From NCBI GenBank assembly GCA_014871385.1, contig CM026425.1, forward strand, positions 6,239,243 to 6,303,242: a stretch of 64,000 bases of DNA. The letters run 5' to 3'. Shown here piece after piece: positions 24,804-35,930 of this stretch. The translations under genes were made by a program, and so were the position numbers. This DNA is from Ceratodon purpureus (lineage: Eukaryota > Streptophyta > Bryopsida > Pseudoditrichales > Ditrichaceae). Within the stretch, counting starts at the first letter, position 1. Each line of letters starts with the position of its first letter. The notes beneath the pieces were generated by a model. It was not told where the DNA came from. It saw nothing but the letters and a program-made list of their open reading frames with translations, and ran no database searches.

Positions 24804-25038
24804 TGTTAGAAAGGTTCTAGAAAGGTTCTAGAAGGGTGCGACCTCGAGAGCACCAACATGCAACTCCCAAGTGTCTTAGTCTGAAGTAGAGCATAATAGT
24901 AAGTAAGTTACACTTAATCTCTCTATGTTATCACCCAAAGAGCCTTGAAGTTACCACCCATGAGGGAATAAATAAGAGCAGCCTGAAGAAGGCTACACAC
25001 TTTCATTTTTCATTTTTCGTTTTTGTCTGAGTTCTTCA
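24804..25038 (+). repeat. Right LTR of the Copia element
   Basis: Same sequence as the left LTR with scattered substitutions and a tandem duplication of AGGTTCTAGAA near its start. It follows the polypurine tract directly. Confidence 0.82.
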
Positions 25039-25060
25039 ATGGTACTCTGTCATTTGCATA

Positions 25061-25278
25061 AGGTAGAGGGCTCCAAAACCAACCCGGTTCTAGTTCCAAG
25101 AGAATCTAGACCATGCATTTATATTAAAACACAAATCTAGGCATATCATAGAGCTCTTATTGGATGTTGACTAAAATGATAAACAATCTATGGTCTACCT
25201 AGATTTAGGTTCTAGGATGATTATTGTGCCTAGATTCTCTTGGAATTAGAACCGGGTTGGTTTTGAAGCCCTTTACCT
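25061..25278. mobile_element. Foldback MITE A (TA target site)
   Basis: 25058-25109 and the reverse complement of 25230-25281 agree at 49 of 52 positions. The element proper starts AGGTAGAGGGCTCC and is bordered by TA on both sides (25059-25060 and 25279-25280), as expected for Tc1/mariner-type insertions. It sits 20 bp downstream of the Copia right LTR. No coding capacity. Confidence 0.78.
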
Positions 25279-25281
25279 TAT

Positions 25282-27196
25282 TCATATAGTGAAATACTTG
25301 AGAAACTCAACAGTGAACTCAAGTATGCATTACTCAAGTTGCATGACCGGATGAATAAATTGGGCAAATTTGATTCTGTAATGTTAATGAAGAAGTTACA
25401 GAAGGTTACTTAGGTGGCATAGCATAATATATCACAGTTTTACAGATTTGAATCAGAGGGAAGATTTGTTACAGAAAAATGTCACACAACACACATAAGT
25501 TGTAGACATGAATGGCTGAACAATGACCTTGTAGTGTGCTATATGTGGACACTCCACTGAGCAAGCATCGGACTGTGTTAAAGAGAAGCAGTAAGAAATT
25601 GAGACTGGTGTATGCAGATGCTACATGCGGAGACCGGGAGCGGGAACGGGGTTGGGCACGAATAGGCTCCAGCACGGGGGCTGCTGCAGGCTGCTGCGCC
25701 AGAGAAAACTTCCTGCCGGGCAGGTGGGGCGTCGGGTCGGCGCCCCACCCTGGAGCCGATTGCTGCCTGTTGAAACCATCCAGATCAATGGGGCATGCTT
25801 CCAAGCGCCTTCCAAGCCAGCCCCAAGCAAGCCCCTGGACTTCATTGGATCGAGCGGAGCCTGGTCGATTGGTGACACATGTAACTTAGTGCACATTCAG
25901 TGTTGACTGCTTTTGCCGGGCAGGTGGTGCCTATCTGCCATGATCCATCTTTTGCAAGAACAGGGAGGCAGCGAGCGGGGTCGAAATTGCAAGGCCGGGC
26001 AGGCCACCGTGGAGCCGATACAGTAGTCCCGAGGTAGAGGTAGGGCGATGTTCAGCCCCACCAGCACTGCTGACCACTACACTGCCATTTACACTCCCCT
26101 CCTGTCCGCATCTCAACTATGACATAAGCAGTGAACTGTGAACTCTGTCATTGAACATTCGCAGTCTTGTGTGCCACATTCATGATTCGCCTGTGTCGCT
26201 TGTTCGGTGGGAATCAAGATCGTCGCTAGCGAACGTGTTGTCATTGAATATGTGAGATACTTTCTCTACTACCTTTTTGATATTTTTGGTCGCCTCGTAT
26301 TCACTTTGGATGCTGTTGCATGTCATAGCACGTTTGGATTTGGTGGTGGGGGGGTTGATCACTTCCTCGACTTGATTCTGGGATACATGCATGCCTCGAG
26401 GGCGTAGGCGGAGGGGATGTTTGTTTGTGAGAATTAATGAAGGGAGTGCTTAATCTGGCTCAATCAACATAGGACTGTTGTTAGGTTACATGGTTTCATC
26501 AAGGTGTGCAGGATTGAATTGGTGGGTTTTGATGTGTGAGCTTTCACTCCACGAAGTTTTGGCTTGTAAGCCTCAGCTTTTGTATAAACCTGGAGTTGAT
26601 TTAGTGTTTTACAACCAGTCAAGAGCGGAGACCTTGGTAGTGCAGGCTGGAGTTTAGGAGAAGTTGGTGGATCCGTGTTTATTTGGGCCATGTAATCGAT
26701 CCCTGTGAGGAGATTTCGGTGCTTGCGTCTGCGGTGATCAATCCAGCTTGTTAGGCACCTGGGTGGGAAGCATAGTTGAGTCGATGTCACACTCAGGTGT
26801 TTGTAAATTGGGGGTTCTGTTTTGAAAAGAATAAAATTGTGGGTTTCCATGGTGCACATGTTTTGGTTCTCTGATGATTTCCTGTGAAGTTGTTGGTTTT
26901 GGTGCGTGTCTGCCCTTTGGGTCTGCGTATCATAGGGTAATAACTGGTGTTGAGGGAAACCTCAATTCCGTTCTCGATGACGGGATCAGATTCAGAACGA
27001 TTAGCATTTCTTTTCTCACATCCACCTGGAAAGGTGATTAGTCGTCGTTTTGGGTGGTTGTTTTCTCTCGCTTGCAAGCGTTTTCTAATCACCTGGAGCC
27101 TACGGTCTTCGGACTGCTGCTGCTCCGCTTTAAGACTAACATCTGGCTACATAATGCAGCTTGGTATTATGTATCGCGTCGGCGGCGTCCGGTAGA
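25282..27196. other. Intergenic and presumed upstream region of the 27197 gene
   Basis: A GC-rich block at 25610-26060 contains GCCGGGCAGGTGG twice (about 25716 and 25915). It gives open frames on both strands, which I read as composition effects. The DNA nearer 27197 probably contains the leader of the next gene. No other feature seen. Confidence 0.4.
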
Positions 27197-28862
27197 ATGA
27201 CTGCCTCATCAGAGGGCGGCTACGCGGGGGCCTGCGATCCACACCGCAGCAATCAGCCGGGTGTCAGGACTCTTGAGACATCTCCAGCGGCCAGTTCGAA
27301 GAAGCTGTGGGTATGAATCTATCTCTCAACCATATCTGAATTCTCACTCGTGTTAGTTTCTTTCCAAGTGGGAGAACCTATGGGTCGTCATAGTGTTTTC
27401 AATGATTGCTCATGGTAATAGTGGCAAAACTGTGTCATGAGAGAAGACTAGGAGTGACAGTCTGATAATTTTTATGGTTCAGTTAGCCTGAGAGTCAGGC
27501 GCGTTTCAGAGTTTCTTTTTTCTAGTGTTGTATATAGAATCTGCTATTGGGCTGCGTGTTGTCCATGTGCGTTTGTGGGAACCATGTCATTCGGGACCCA
27601 GGAAGTGTTTTCGAGATGCTTTGGATTTGCATTCCTATGTCGAGTTGTTTTTGTTGCTCATCATTGGGACGTCTAGTATTTCAGAATACTGGATTCGTAA
27701 GAGTTGTTTTTTGGGCAGCTAACCTTACTGAAGCTTCGGATTCCCTTGCCCTAGAAACCATTCGTTGACGATCATTTTAGATTTTTGCTGCAAATTTTGG
27801 GTCAGTTCCTGTGTACAAATTTACCTTTAGTACATGCATGTAGTTTTGCGAGAGCGTTGCTTGTCTCATATTATTCCACGTTGCATGAGTGTTGTGGAGG
27901 ACATTGTGGTTGGTTTATTTCATGTGTTGTGGTATTCACGGGTTGAGTGCCTCGTGGTTGGCAGTGGGTGTGTGTGAACTTGATCATAGTCGTTCTTCGA
28001 CCATACTTGCGGTGCTTGCAGGATGCAGCTAAGAAGGTGGCGCCTTATGACTATGGCGTGCGGTGCAAAGGGACTCGAGGTGGCATTGTCGCTGCAATCA
28101 GGACAATCATGTTGATGGTACAGCCGGCAACAGCGAGAAAGGTCCTAGACACTGACTCGGTTGCGGCCACAGATAAGAAGAGGTGCGACACTTTACAATC
28201 TACTGCTCAAATGCCCGGCCCATTCGATTGTGTGCTTTCTATTGATGTATGTTTATTTGCCGACGTCAAGCTTTTGATCCTCTTTTTGGTTCATTTGCAG
28301 CTGGACGAATATGCAACTCATTGGAGTCTTTGCAGTCTTTGTTGCATTCTGGGCCTCAAAGATTGCCTGTTTTCTATCCTGTTGGAAAGAAGGGAAAGAC
28401 CAGGCAAGACACGACGCTGCGATGAAGAAAAACGATGACGACCGGGATACTCAGAAATTGGAGGAGATTCGTAAGGAGGAATTTCCCGAGCGAGAGAAGG
28501 GTGCGTTTTGGCACCGACTTGAGGAGTTGCGGCTTACAGGGCGGCTTGAGCCAATGGAGGAGAAATTAAGAAACCTGGAGTTGAATCAGCGCAAGCTGGA
28601 GAGTGACATGTGCCAAATGCGACTCTCAAATGTGCCAAATGCGCCGTCGGAAGAGCAAGACTCATTTTTTGACACAGGATCCGGTCTTGCGAGGAGCCTT
28701 CGTGGTGGTGACGATAGCGCACTCCCCATTAACGCGAAACAGTGGGAGACGCAATTGGCGGACCCGATTACTATCGTTGTTCACAAGACGAGCAGGAACG
28801 AAAGTGAGGCCTCTAGAAGCGATGATCAGCTCTGTGATTCAGAAAGTTACAGGTTTTTTTGA
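27197..28862 (+). CDS. Unrecognised membrane protein with charged coiled-coil region
   Basis: Three exons with GT-AG borders and compatible phases: 27197-27310, 28022-28182, 28301-28862 (278 aa). I do not recognise the family. Exon 1 encodes a Ser/Gly-rich start (MTASSEGGYAGACDPHRS). Exon 2 is basic with a moderately hydrophobic stretch (GTRGGIVAAIRTIMLMVQ). Exon 3 starts with a convincing membrane segment (MQLIGVFAVFVAFWASKIACFLS) followed by a highly charged helical region (EEIRKEEFPEREKGAFWHRL and LRNLELNQRKLESDM) that looks coiled-coil. The tail is Ser/Asp-rich. The long open frame spanning the intron before exon 3 is fortuitous. Exon joins are inferred from splice sites and frame continuity; a lineage-specific protein is likely. 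Confidence 0.6.
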
Positions 28863-30197
28863 GACCAAGGATTGTGCACACTGATATTTGCGAACTGGAT
28901 AGTTGTTTTAAAACGGGTTGTACAAAACTCAATTTTGGTACTGAAATTCTTTTCATTCAATTCTTTTCATTTAAATCGGGAGTATTGGATCCCATCTCAA
29001 TGCTCGGGATGCTCATAGAAAGTTACTCCATTTAGTAGGCCAAAGCTCTCTCTAGATAGAGAGGCGGAGAGGGCTCATAGATTTATGGTTTCAAATGTAA
29101 ATGGCCTATCTCTGGTTTGGCCCATTGTATTGGGACATGGTTTGGACACTTTTTATTGTAATTGGATGAATTTTGTTGTCATTTTTGTTGAGTATTTGAG
29201 GTTCAGTGCACAAAAGAAGCATAAAGGACTTGTATTTTTGTTTTGTAGATGTAGGGACCAGTCTCTTAAGTTTCTAGTTTGACTACTGTAGGGAATCGAG
29301 TACCTGTAGGCTCTCTAGAATTTGTGATGAATGGCTTCTTCTACACAGAGACTAAGTCACTGGTTCCACATGTAGAAGCAAACATAGAGCTTGAGCTTGG
29401 GCTGGGAAAAAAAGAGGAAAATCTGCATTTCCTTGTTGAAGACACATCTGCCCCAAATGAAGAAAGCCTTCGTAACAATTTTTAGCGCTGTTGGTGGAGA
29501 TCACCCTCATCAAAGATATCGTTGCAATAAGACCCAAACAGATTGCACTAGAAGGGACACTTGGTAGACACTAGCTTTAAATCATCCATAGTTATCATCA
29601 TATTTCACTTACTAAACCGAAATCAAGAGACTTATGTACATATTGGAGCTATCTTCCACTATTCCGAGGGTATGTCTGCAACTTCCAAAGAAAGTTATAA
29701 TGTACTCTTAGCTTCAGTAATGCGAGTACAATCTAAAAATCAATAGTCCTTCAGTAGAGCTCTAGAATATGGACATGGTGCTGTTGATAACATGACCATC
29801 TTTTGCTCAGGATTGAACAAGAGCAAGAACAACGAATGTACCACATGCTGTATGACACAAAGAAATCAGGGTAAAGAGAAGGGTGTACAATCAAAGGTGA
29901 TCAAAATCCAGTTCAAATTCATAGAGTTACTTGGAAAGATATAGTGAGTCTTTAATTTTTGAATTAATCTTATTTCCATATAAAGGCTCATGACAACATA
30001 GTAAATAAAAGAAAGCAAGTAGTTGTTAGGAGAGATTTTGTTTCTTTCCATTACCAAATGTATATCAAATACAAATTCTACACAAACTTCATAGCAATTA
30101 TTTAAAGAGAGGAAGAAGTTGTTGAAGTTTGTTAATAATTAGAGATAGAATATTTGATTATTTAGTTTGAAGGACTTTATCTATTCTCATATCTTCA
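28863..30197. other. Intergenic, no gene seen
   Basis: Contains the 3' flank of the preceding gene and AT-rich DNA. Short frames near 29279-29485 and 29561-29746 look protein-like in composition but carry no motif I can name. They may be retrotransposon debris. Confidence 0.4.
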
Positions 30198-31523
30198 TTA
30201 ACCCCCAAATGCCCGTGCCTGTAGCCATAGAGAAATGTATAGTTGGGACCCATGGCCGTGGAGACTCCATTTGGGCTCAAATCAGTTGGCTGTTTGGAGT
30301 AGTTTAGGTGGTGTGAGGAATAGAAAGTGTAGAGAATACATGGTGCAACACCCTTGTGGTGATTGATTGCAAATCAAGTGAGTGAATAGTGCAAAAATGA
30401 GCTTTGAATCTCGAAATGGAGAGTTGACCAAAGCAGGGCAGCAATAGAAAAATGGATCTAGGTGAGTGAGATTCATGTACACGGTAGGTTTGGTGGATAA
30501 GAATCATACTCTAAATATAGGCGAACCATTTGCAAAAAGAATCCCTCAAAGATCTACAGTAGATAGGGAGAAAAGTGTCTTGCAATCACGGTCACCTCTA
30601 CAGTCTAAAAACAGTGAGAGATTGGAAAATGAGCTCTAAAACAACTCACACACATGAAAAACACAATCAAGTGACTCACAATGGAGGAATAGTGTATTAG
30701 AAAAGAAATGAGCATCAAACTCATTACAAAACAATCCAAATTCCCAAGTTGTGGAGGCCCGATTTGGAAGTACACCACATGAGCTGCCCACTGAGCTTGG
30801 CGTCCACAAGAAGACACAACTCCACAAAACGAGGAGGTCAAGGCAGCTCATGTGGTGTGCAAAACTTTAAGCCCAACATATGACCAAGGAGGCCCGAGTG
30901 TTGTGGGAGAAGCTGCCCGCGTGCTAAGACCCTGCCCCGTCAGAGGAATCCTAGCTACAAAAGGTTTGTGACCGTTTTACAAACAGCTCAAATCCGCCAC
31001 CTGTAAAAAAGGTCGCCCCGCCCTTTCGGCTGCCATGCCAGCATGTGGGCCGCTCAGACCTGTCTGCAGGCCCTGCGCCGTTCCCCGCCGATCAGGCATT
31101 CCGCTCCCTCCCTCGCTCACATGCCCGCTCCCGATGCCCCACACGTTCCCCCCCCTTGCTCCCCACCGTTCCCAACCATGTGCCCAAAGAATGCCCCCGA
31201 CCACCCCTCAACGGCTCATGCCCTTGTCCCGGGACATGGACCATTCGGCCCCAAAAACTTCCAGCCACCTGTTCCCTCCCTCAGCCAGTGTTAGGACAGT
31301 GAAGCACCAAAACTGCGAGCTCCTCCCACGAACTTCCTTGCTGAATTTTTTTTCCAAGGCTTAGCTTGTGTTTTTTTATTTATTTTTTATTTTTTACAAG
31401 CAATTTTTTTGGGAAAGGGTTGGGGGGTTTTGGGGGAAGTAATTGAATAGCAAAAAACTTGCAATCAGGCATATGCTTGTAAAATTCAAGAAACAAGCAA
31501 GGAATGGTTTGAGGTAGGGAAAA

Positions 31524-33152
31524 TTACCTTCGGTACGCTCGATGGATAGAAAAGTAGCATTCACCTTCGCAGATAAAAAGCCCGGCACACCCTGGACATG
31601 TTTTGTTGGTGCGCACTCCACAAACCCAACAAACACGCCTCTTCTTTGAAGTCACGGTCCCATGGGGACGTGGTTGCAATGGAGAAATTGTAGATGTGCT
31701 TAGCCGAGGGCCTGGCATGGTTGCCCCTAATTGTTGGGCAAGCTGCAAGTGAAAATCTAGGTGTGTTAGTGGCTCTACTCCGAACCAATACGACACCTCT
31801 GAGTGAATGATCCATGAGTTGATGAAGGCCGTGTCAAGTAAGAAGTCCAACACCCTATACCACCACTTGTGGCTCTTGGAAAGTAGGGAATAGGCCCCCC
31901 GCAATTGATCCGCTACATCCACCCCCCTCATCTCCTTGGTGTACTCTAGGTGGATGGGAGTTGTAGGTATTCTTTTCTTCTCCCCACCTACCAAGTGCCA
32001 AACATATAATGGCCTCTCAATTGGACTTGTTGGCAAAGCATGGGTGGATAAAAGCAACACCGGCTTTTTATTCATTCACACTAAACAACACACCTTGCCA
32101 CTATCATGGAATCGATAGTCATACCACCCTTGGTGGTGTTTTGCATTTTCCACCTTGTTTGTTAAACAAGGTGGAAGCCCCTTGCGGTCTGCCCTCACCG
32201 TCCCTGTGGCAAAAATTCCATGCTCCAAAAGGCTAGTAAAAAGAGGGATACTGCTGAAGAAGTTGTCCACTACGACAAGATAGCCCCTATGATGTAGATC
32301 CTTGAGCAAATTCTCAACCACATCTCCACATTCCTTGCCAACACCCTTTCCACTCTTCTCTGTGTTCTCCCCATACTTGGTGCTTGCTCCACAATATACA
32401 TCAAAATTGAAAACATACTTGGATTTGGAATCCGCCAATACCCACACTTTCACTCCAAACTTCGTGGGTTTTTTTAGCATGTATTGTCTAATGGGACAAT
32501 ACTTTCCCTTATACCGGATCATCGTCTCATCCACGGTTAGTGCTACATTCGGGTTCTACAATGTAGTTAAAGCATCCCGAACATCGTTGGCAAGCCATCT
32601 AACCTTCCAAATCTTGTCATAGTTGGGATCATGCTTATCACCCTCTCTCCTAGAATCGGGGGTCAATTGTAAACATCTTGTGATGGACTCGAATCGATTA
32701 CGGGACATCATGGAAGAAATAATTGGACAATGGTAGAGAACTTGGTCTTGTGACCAATAAAGTCTTAGATTGGGGAGCTTTTTGAGGCTCATAAACATAC
32801 GGATCGCTAAATAGCTCTCCAAGTCTCTCACTGTCACGGGAGTCCACAAAGGTCCCCCTCTAGTACTCCCATCTTCCTTGGTGACCTCTAATGCATACCG
32901 ATTTGTCTCAAGTGCAATTTTCTGCAAAATAGAGACAGGGAAAAATCTATGGAAGAGCCCTAGAGGTGAAGGCACCTTCTCAAAATCTACCTTCACACCT
33001 GGTTCTGGTCCTGAAAACTGACTAGTCTCATGGCTGTAACCCTCCAAATCTGATGTCCAAGACTCTGTTCGGAATACATCTTCAATCAAACCAGGGACAA
33101 TCTTCTTTGGCCTAGCTTCACCCCTCCCCCTTCCTCTCCCCCTGGGCCCCAC
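31524..33152 (-). pseudogene. piggyBac transposase (broken by two in-frame stops)
   Basis: A single frame of 543 codons runs through the core of a piggyBac transposase (DDE_Tnp_1_7 family, DDD catalytic triad). Visible landmarks are the first Asp in LTVDETMIRYKGK, the second in GYLVVVDNFFSS and the third in MRGVDVADQLRGAY. The C-terminal Cys-rich zinc domain reads CWVCGVRTNKTCPGC and ends CYFSIHRAYRR. A TAG just before the first Asp (about 32554) and a TGA before MNKKP (32076-32078) break the frame without shifting it. Both could be point mutations. Without readthrough no active enzyme is made. The family excises and inserts DNA at TTAA without footprints. Confidence 0.88.
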
Positions 33153-33934
33153 GGCCCCTGCCTCGCACTGGGCCCACAGTCAACTGATCCCCGCCCTCAT
33201 TCTCCACGAGCCCGTCGTGCTCCGTCCCCGCCCCTCGAGCTCTGCCCCGCCCATCACGGCTCCCTGGCCCTCTTCCCCCTCGGCGCACTGCTCGCTGCCC
33301 ATCTCCCTCCCCTCCACTGCGACCCCGCCTGCCCCTACCTCGTCCTCTCCCTCGCCCCCCCAAACCCTCTCCATCCCCAATCTCCCTCTCTCTATGTTCA
33401 CTCTCCATTGCCTGCTCTCCGACTCCGCTCTCTCTCGGAACTCCCGAAGTCTCCCCCACTCTGACTGCGGACCCTCGCCAAATCTCTGCCGCCTCAGGCA
33501 AGTCCTCCCCGCATTCGATTTCTCTCTCCCCCACTCCCTCGCTCTCAGCTAATGCTTTCCCTCGATCCGCCCCCTCCCCCTTCCCCTTCCCTCTGCTCTT
33601 CCTTGTCCCCTTGTCCCCTTCTCCCTCCCATATTTCCTCCCCGCCTTCTTCCCTCACAGTCTGCAGCCGCGGCCTCCCCACTACCGCCGCTCCCCGCTTG
33701 CCCTCTTCCCCGCCCTCCCCTTGTGAGTGTAACAAGCAACCCGCCTCCCTCCCCATATTCCATGGACCCCGCCCCCTCCATGCTCTCTCCCTCTAACATG
33801 TCGTCGTCCCCACTGCATGGCTCCTCCTCGCTGCTAGAATTCGTCTCCCAATTTTTATTTTTTTCTTGAATCTGATTCCTCCTCGTCCTCCTCGTTGTTT
33901 GTCTGCAGGTCTGAGCAATTCCATGGGAGGACAA
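33118..33934 (-). pseudogene. Arg-Gly-rich and acidic N-terminal region of the piggyBac protein, frameshifted
   Basis: Two overlapping minus-strand frames upstream of the transposase core (33934-33545 and 33756-33118) together read like one N-terminal extension. First comes an acidic patch (NSSSEEEPCSGDDDM), then Gly/Glu-rich text, then an Arg-Gly-rich segment (RGRGRGRGRRGRSGG) that overlaps the start of the transposase frame. Acidic N-termini are common in piggyBac transposases; the long RG-rich segment is unusual. At least two frame changes would be needed, or introns. The strong GC/CT skew means part of the openness may be compositional. Confidence 0.45.
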
Positions 33935-34477
33935 AGGGACTTACCTCCTCCGGCTCAAGCGCCCCCTCGAGCTCTGTCCGCACTAGGGCCGCCGCCCTCC
34001 CCCTCGACGCCAACATCCGCTGCCCCACCCCCTACGCAAGCTCTTCCGCGAGGGGGAATCTGTGCCCCCGCTCCTCGGCCGCGGACCCGCCGAATTCTGC
34101 CCCGCCTTCCCGCTCGTCCCCCGTCGCTGCCCTGGCTCGAAGGGGAGTCTGATCTCTCCCTCGCCCTCCAACGCGTTGGCCAGCCGCCATCCCCGAGTGA
34201 GGGCACTGCTCCTGCTGCAGCAACCCGGCCGCGGCCCCTCCTCCCTCGTCTCCCTGCCCTCCCGATGCGACGTCCCCGCCCCTCCCCATCATCGTCAAAG
34301 GTGTGGCCGTTTGAGAGAAAATCTGGCATTCCTCCATTGAGCGTCCACGGGCGCACAACTCTGGATTCATACCGTCCATCTGGGGAAGAGGCTGGATCTG
34401 TCCAGATGTGGCCACGAAAGACCTCATTGAGCCAGTCCTGGAATCCATCCTCCCCTCTTCCCTACGCTCTTCCCACC

Positions 34478-34744
34478 TCAAGATGTATGCTGTCCACCTC
34501 CAAAAGGAGTAACGAGACCCTGATTTGTGTCGTGTATTCTCCCCCAACTCTCCCCCACAAATCCAGGAAGACTCCTCAGGTAATGCTCGTCAAAAAGCCC
34601 CAACACCAGTGAGGTTTGATATTCGTTGGCTTGTTGTTCCTCTTGCAACCAGTGCTGGATTGCAACAATGTGCTCAGCTAATTCTTTTGGTGGTGGTGGT
34701 GGAGGTGGGAAAGTGTAACGGGAAGGGGCCGATGAATATGTCAT
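34478..34744 (-). CDS. Possible second protein of the piggyBac element, unrecognised
   Basis: An 88-codon frame starts MTYSSAPSRYTF, then a run of seven prolines, then a convincing globular stretch (ELAEHIVAIQHWLQEEQQ and LFDEHYLRSLPGFVGESWG). Its composition is far more protein-like than the low-complexity frames around it. It may be an exon of an extended transposase transcript or an accessory ORF. I do not recognise a family. Confidence 0.35.
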   Translation of the reverse strand: MTYSSAPSRYTFPPPPPPPKELAEHIVAIQHWLQEEQQANEYQTSLVLGLFDEHYLRSLPGFVGESWGRIHDTNQGLVTPFGGGQHTS

Positions 34745-34859
34745 GGTCCTGTCAGGTTCGTCACTTTCAAGGTGAGAATCTCCTCCTCAAATCCACAAGT
34801 GCTCTTTCTGTTTTCCCAACCCTTGTTACAACTGCAAATTGAATGATCTCGATCCCTCT

Positions 34860-35335
34860 CACTCTCTGATTCTCTGCCCTTGCAGGCCCCCTCGTTCTCT
34901 CAGATCTGCCCTCCTTCGTCCGTCACCAAAATCCCTTCGGTGCTCTCCCTCTGCCCCCTCGTCTCTCACTTTTTCTTGTGTTTTGGCTAAGCCCCTCACC
35001 CTCCCTGCTCTCTCTCTCGCACTCCCCGATCTGTCCCCGTCCATGTTCCCTCCCTCTCTGCACGAAATCTCTCTCCCCCCTCCCTCGTCTCTCCCCCCTT
35101 TTTTTTTCAATCACTCAAATCCTCGCACTCTCTGTTCTCCCCCTCTCCCTCACCGTCCCCGCTCAGATCCCCTCCTTCTCTACCCCCCGTCTCTCACTTT
35201 TTTTTTCCGCTGATTTCCTCACCTATTTTTCCTCCAGGCCCTCGGCAGACCTCTCTGCTCTCCCCGATCCCGTCCCTTCTCGCCTCGCACTGCTCACTTC
35301 GGCTAAGCTACTCTCCCAAACCCCCCTTGTCTCTC

Positions 35336-35383
<48 letters not shown>

Positions 35384-35930
35384 CCCTTTCTAGTCAATCC
35401 TCGCAGGAGTCTGTTCTCACCCTCTCCCTCTCCGTCCCCGCTCAGATCTAGGCCCTTAGCAGACCAGTCAGCTCTCCCCGAAGTCTCCCGTCCCTGCTCG
35501 CCTCGCACTGCTCACTTCGGCTAAGGTACTCTCCCGAACCCCCCTTGTCTCTCACTTTTTTTTTTTTTTTTTTTTTTCCTTCTAGTCAATCCTCGCACTC
35601 TCTGTTCTCCCCCTCTCCCTCACCGTCCCCGCTCAGATCCCCTCACTCTTACCCCTCGTCTCTCACTTCCCAATTTATTTATTTTTTCTATAATTTCCTC
35701 ACATGTTGTACTCTCTCCCCTCAGCAGGCCGGTCTGCTCTCCCCGATCCCCTCGTTGCTACGCCCTCAGTCCCCACTTCCGCTTCGGTACTCTCCCTCTC
35801 CCCCCTCGTCTCTAAATATATATTTTTTCAGCCCCTCACACTCTCTGTTCTCTCACTGAGTCTCTCACCTCGCTCTCTCCGATCTGCACACTTTCGGCTC
35901 CTCCCCCTTGTCTCTCACACCCCCCTTCCA
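34860..35930. repeat. CT-rich diverged tandem array with poly-T tracts inside the piggyBac element
   Basis: Units of roughly 200 bp recur. Each includes CTCGTCTCTCAC or CTTGTCTCTCAC followed by a T run (43 T at about 35339-35382, about 20 T near 35557), AATCCTCGCACTCTCTGTTCT-like words, CCGTCCCCGCTCAGATC and CTCGCACTGCTCACTTCGGC. At least five diverged copies are visible. The array is almost pure pyrimidine on the plus strand. Confidence 0.75.

Larger units (their letters stand above)
21317..25038 (+). mobile_element. Degenerate Ty1/Copia LTR retrotransposon (about 3.7 kb)
   Basis: Two homologous LTRs start TGTTAGAAAGGTTCTAGAA (21317-about 21543 and 24804-about 25038). A purine-rich tract AGTCGAGGAGGAG precedes the right LTR. 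In between are remains of gag with a zinc knuckle and of reverse transcriptase, in Copia order. Protease, integrase and much of RT are not detectable, so the copy is internally deleted. No clear 5-bp target duplication is visible. The LTRs differ at many positions (the right one has an extra GGTTCTAGAA unit), indicating an old insertion. Confidence 0.85.

Noticed and set aside
25536-25906. Three overlapping frames in a GC-rich block
   Set aside because: Open on both strands without motifs; likely composition only.
27947-28438. 163-codon frame read straight through
   Set aside because: It crosses a GT-AG intron; exons 28022-28182 and 28301-28862 explain the protein-like parts better.
33866-34612. 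248-codon plus-strand frame rich in Pro/Ser/Arg
   Set aside because: Opposite to the Arg-Gly-rich transposon region and made of CT/CG-rich low-complexity DNA.
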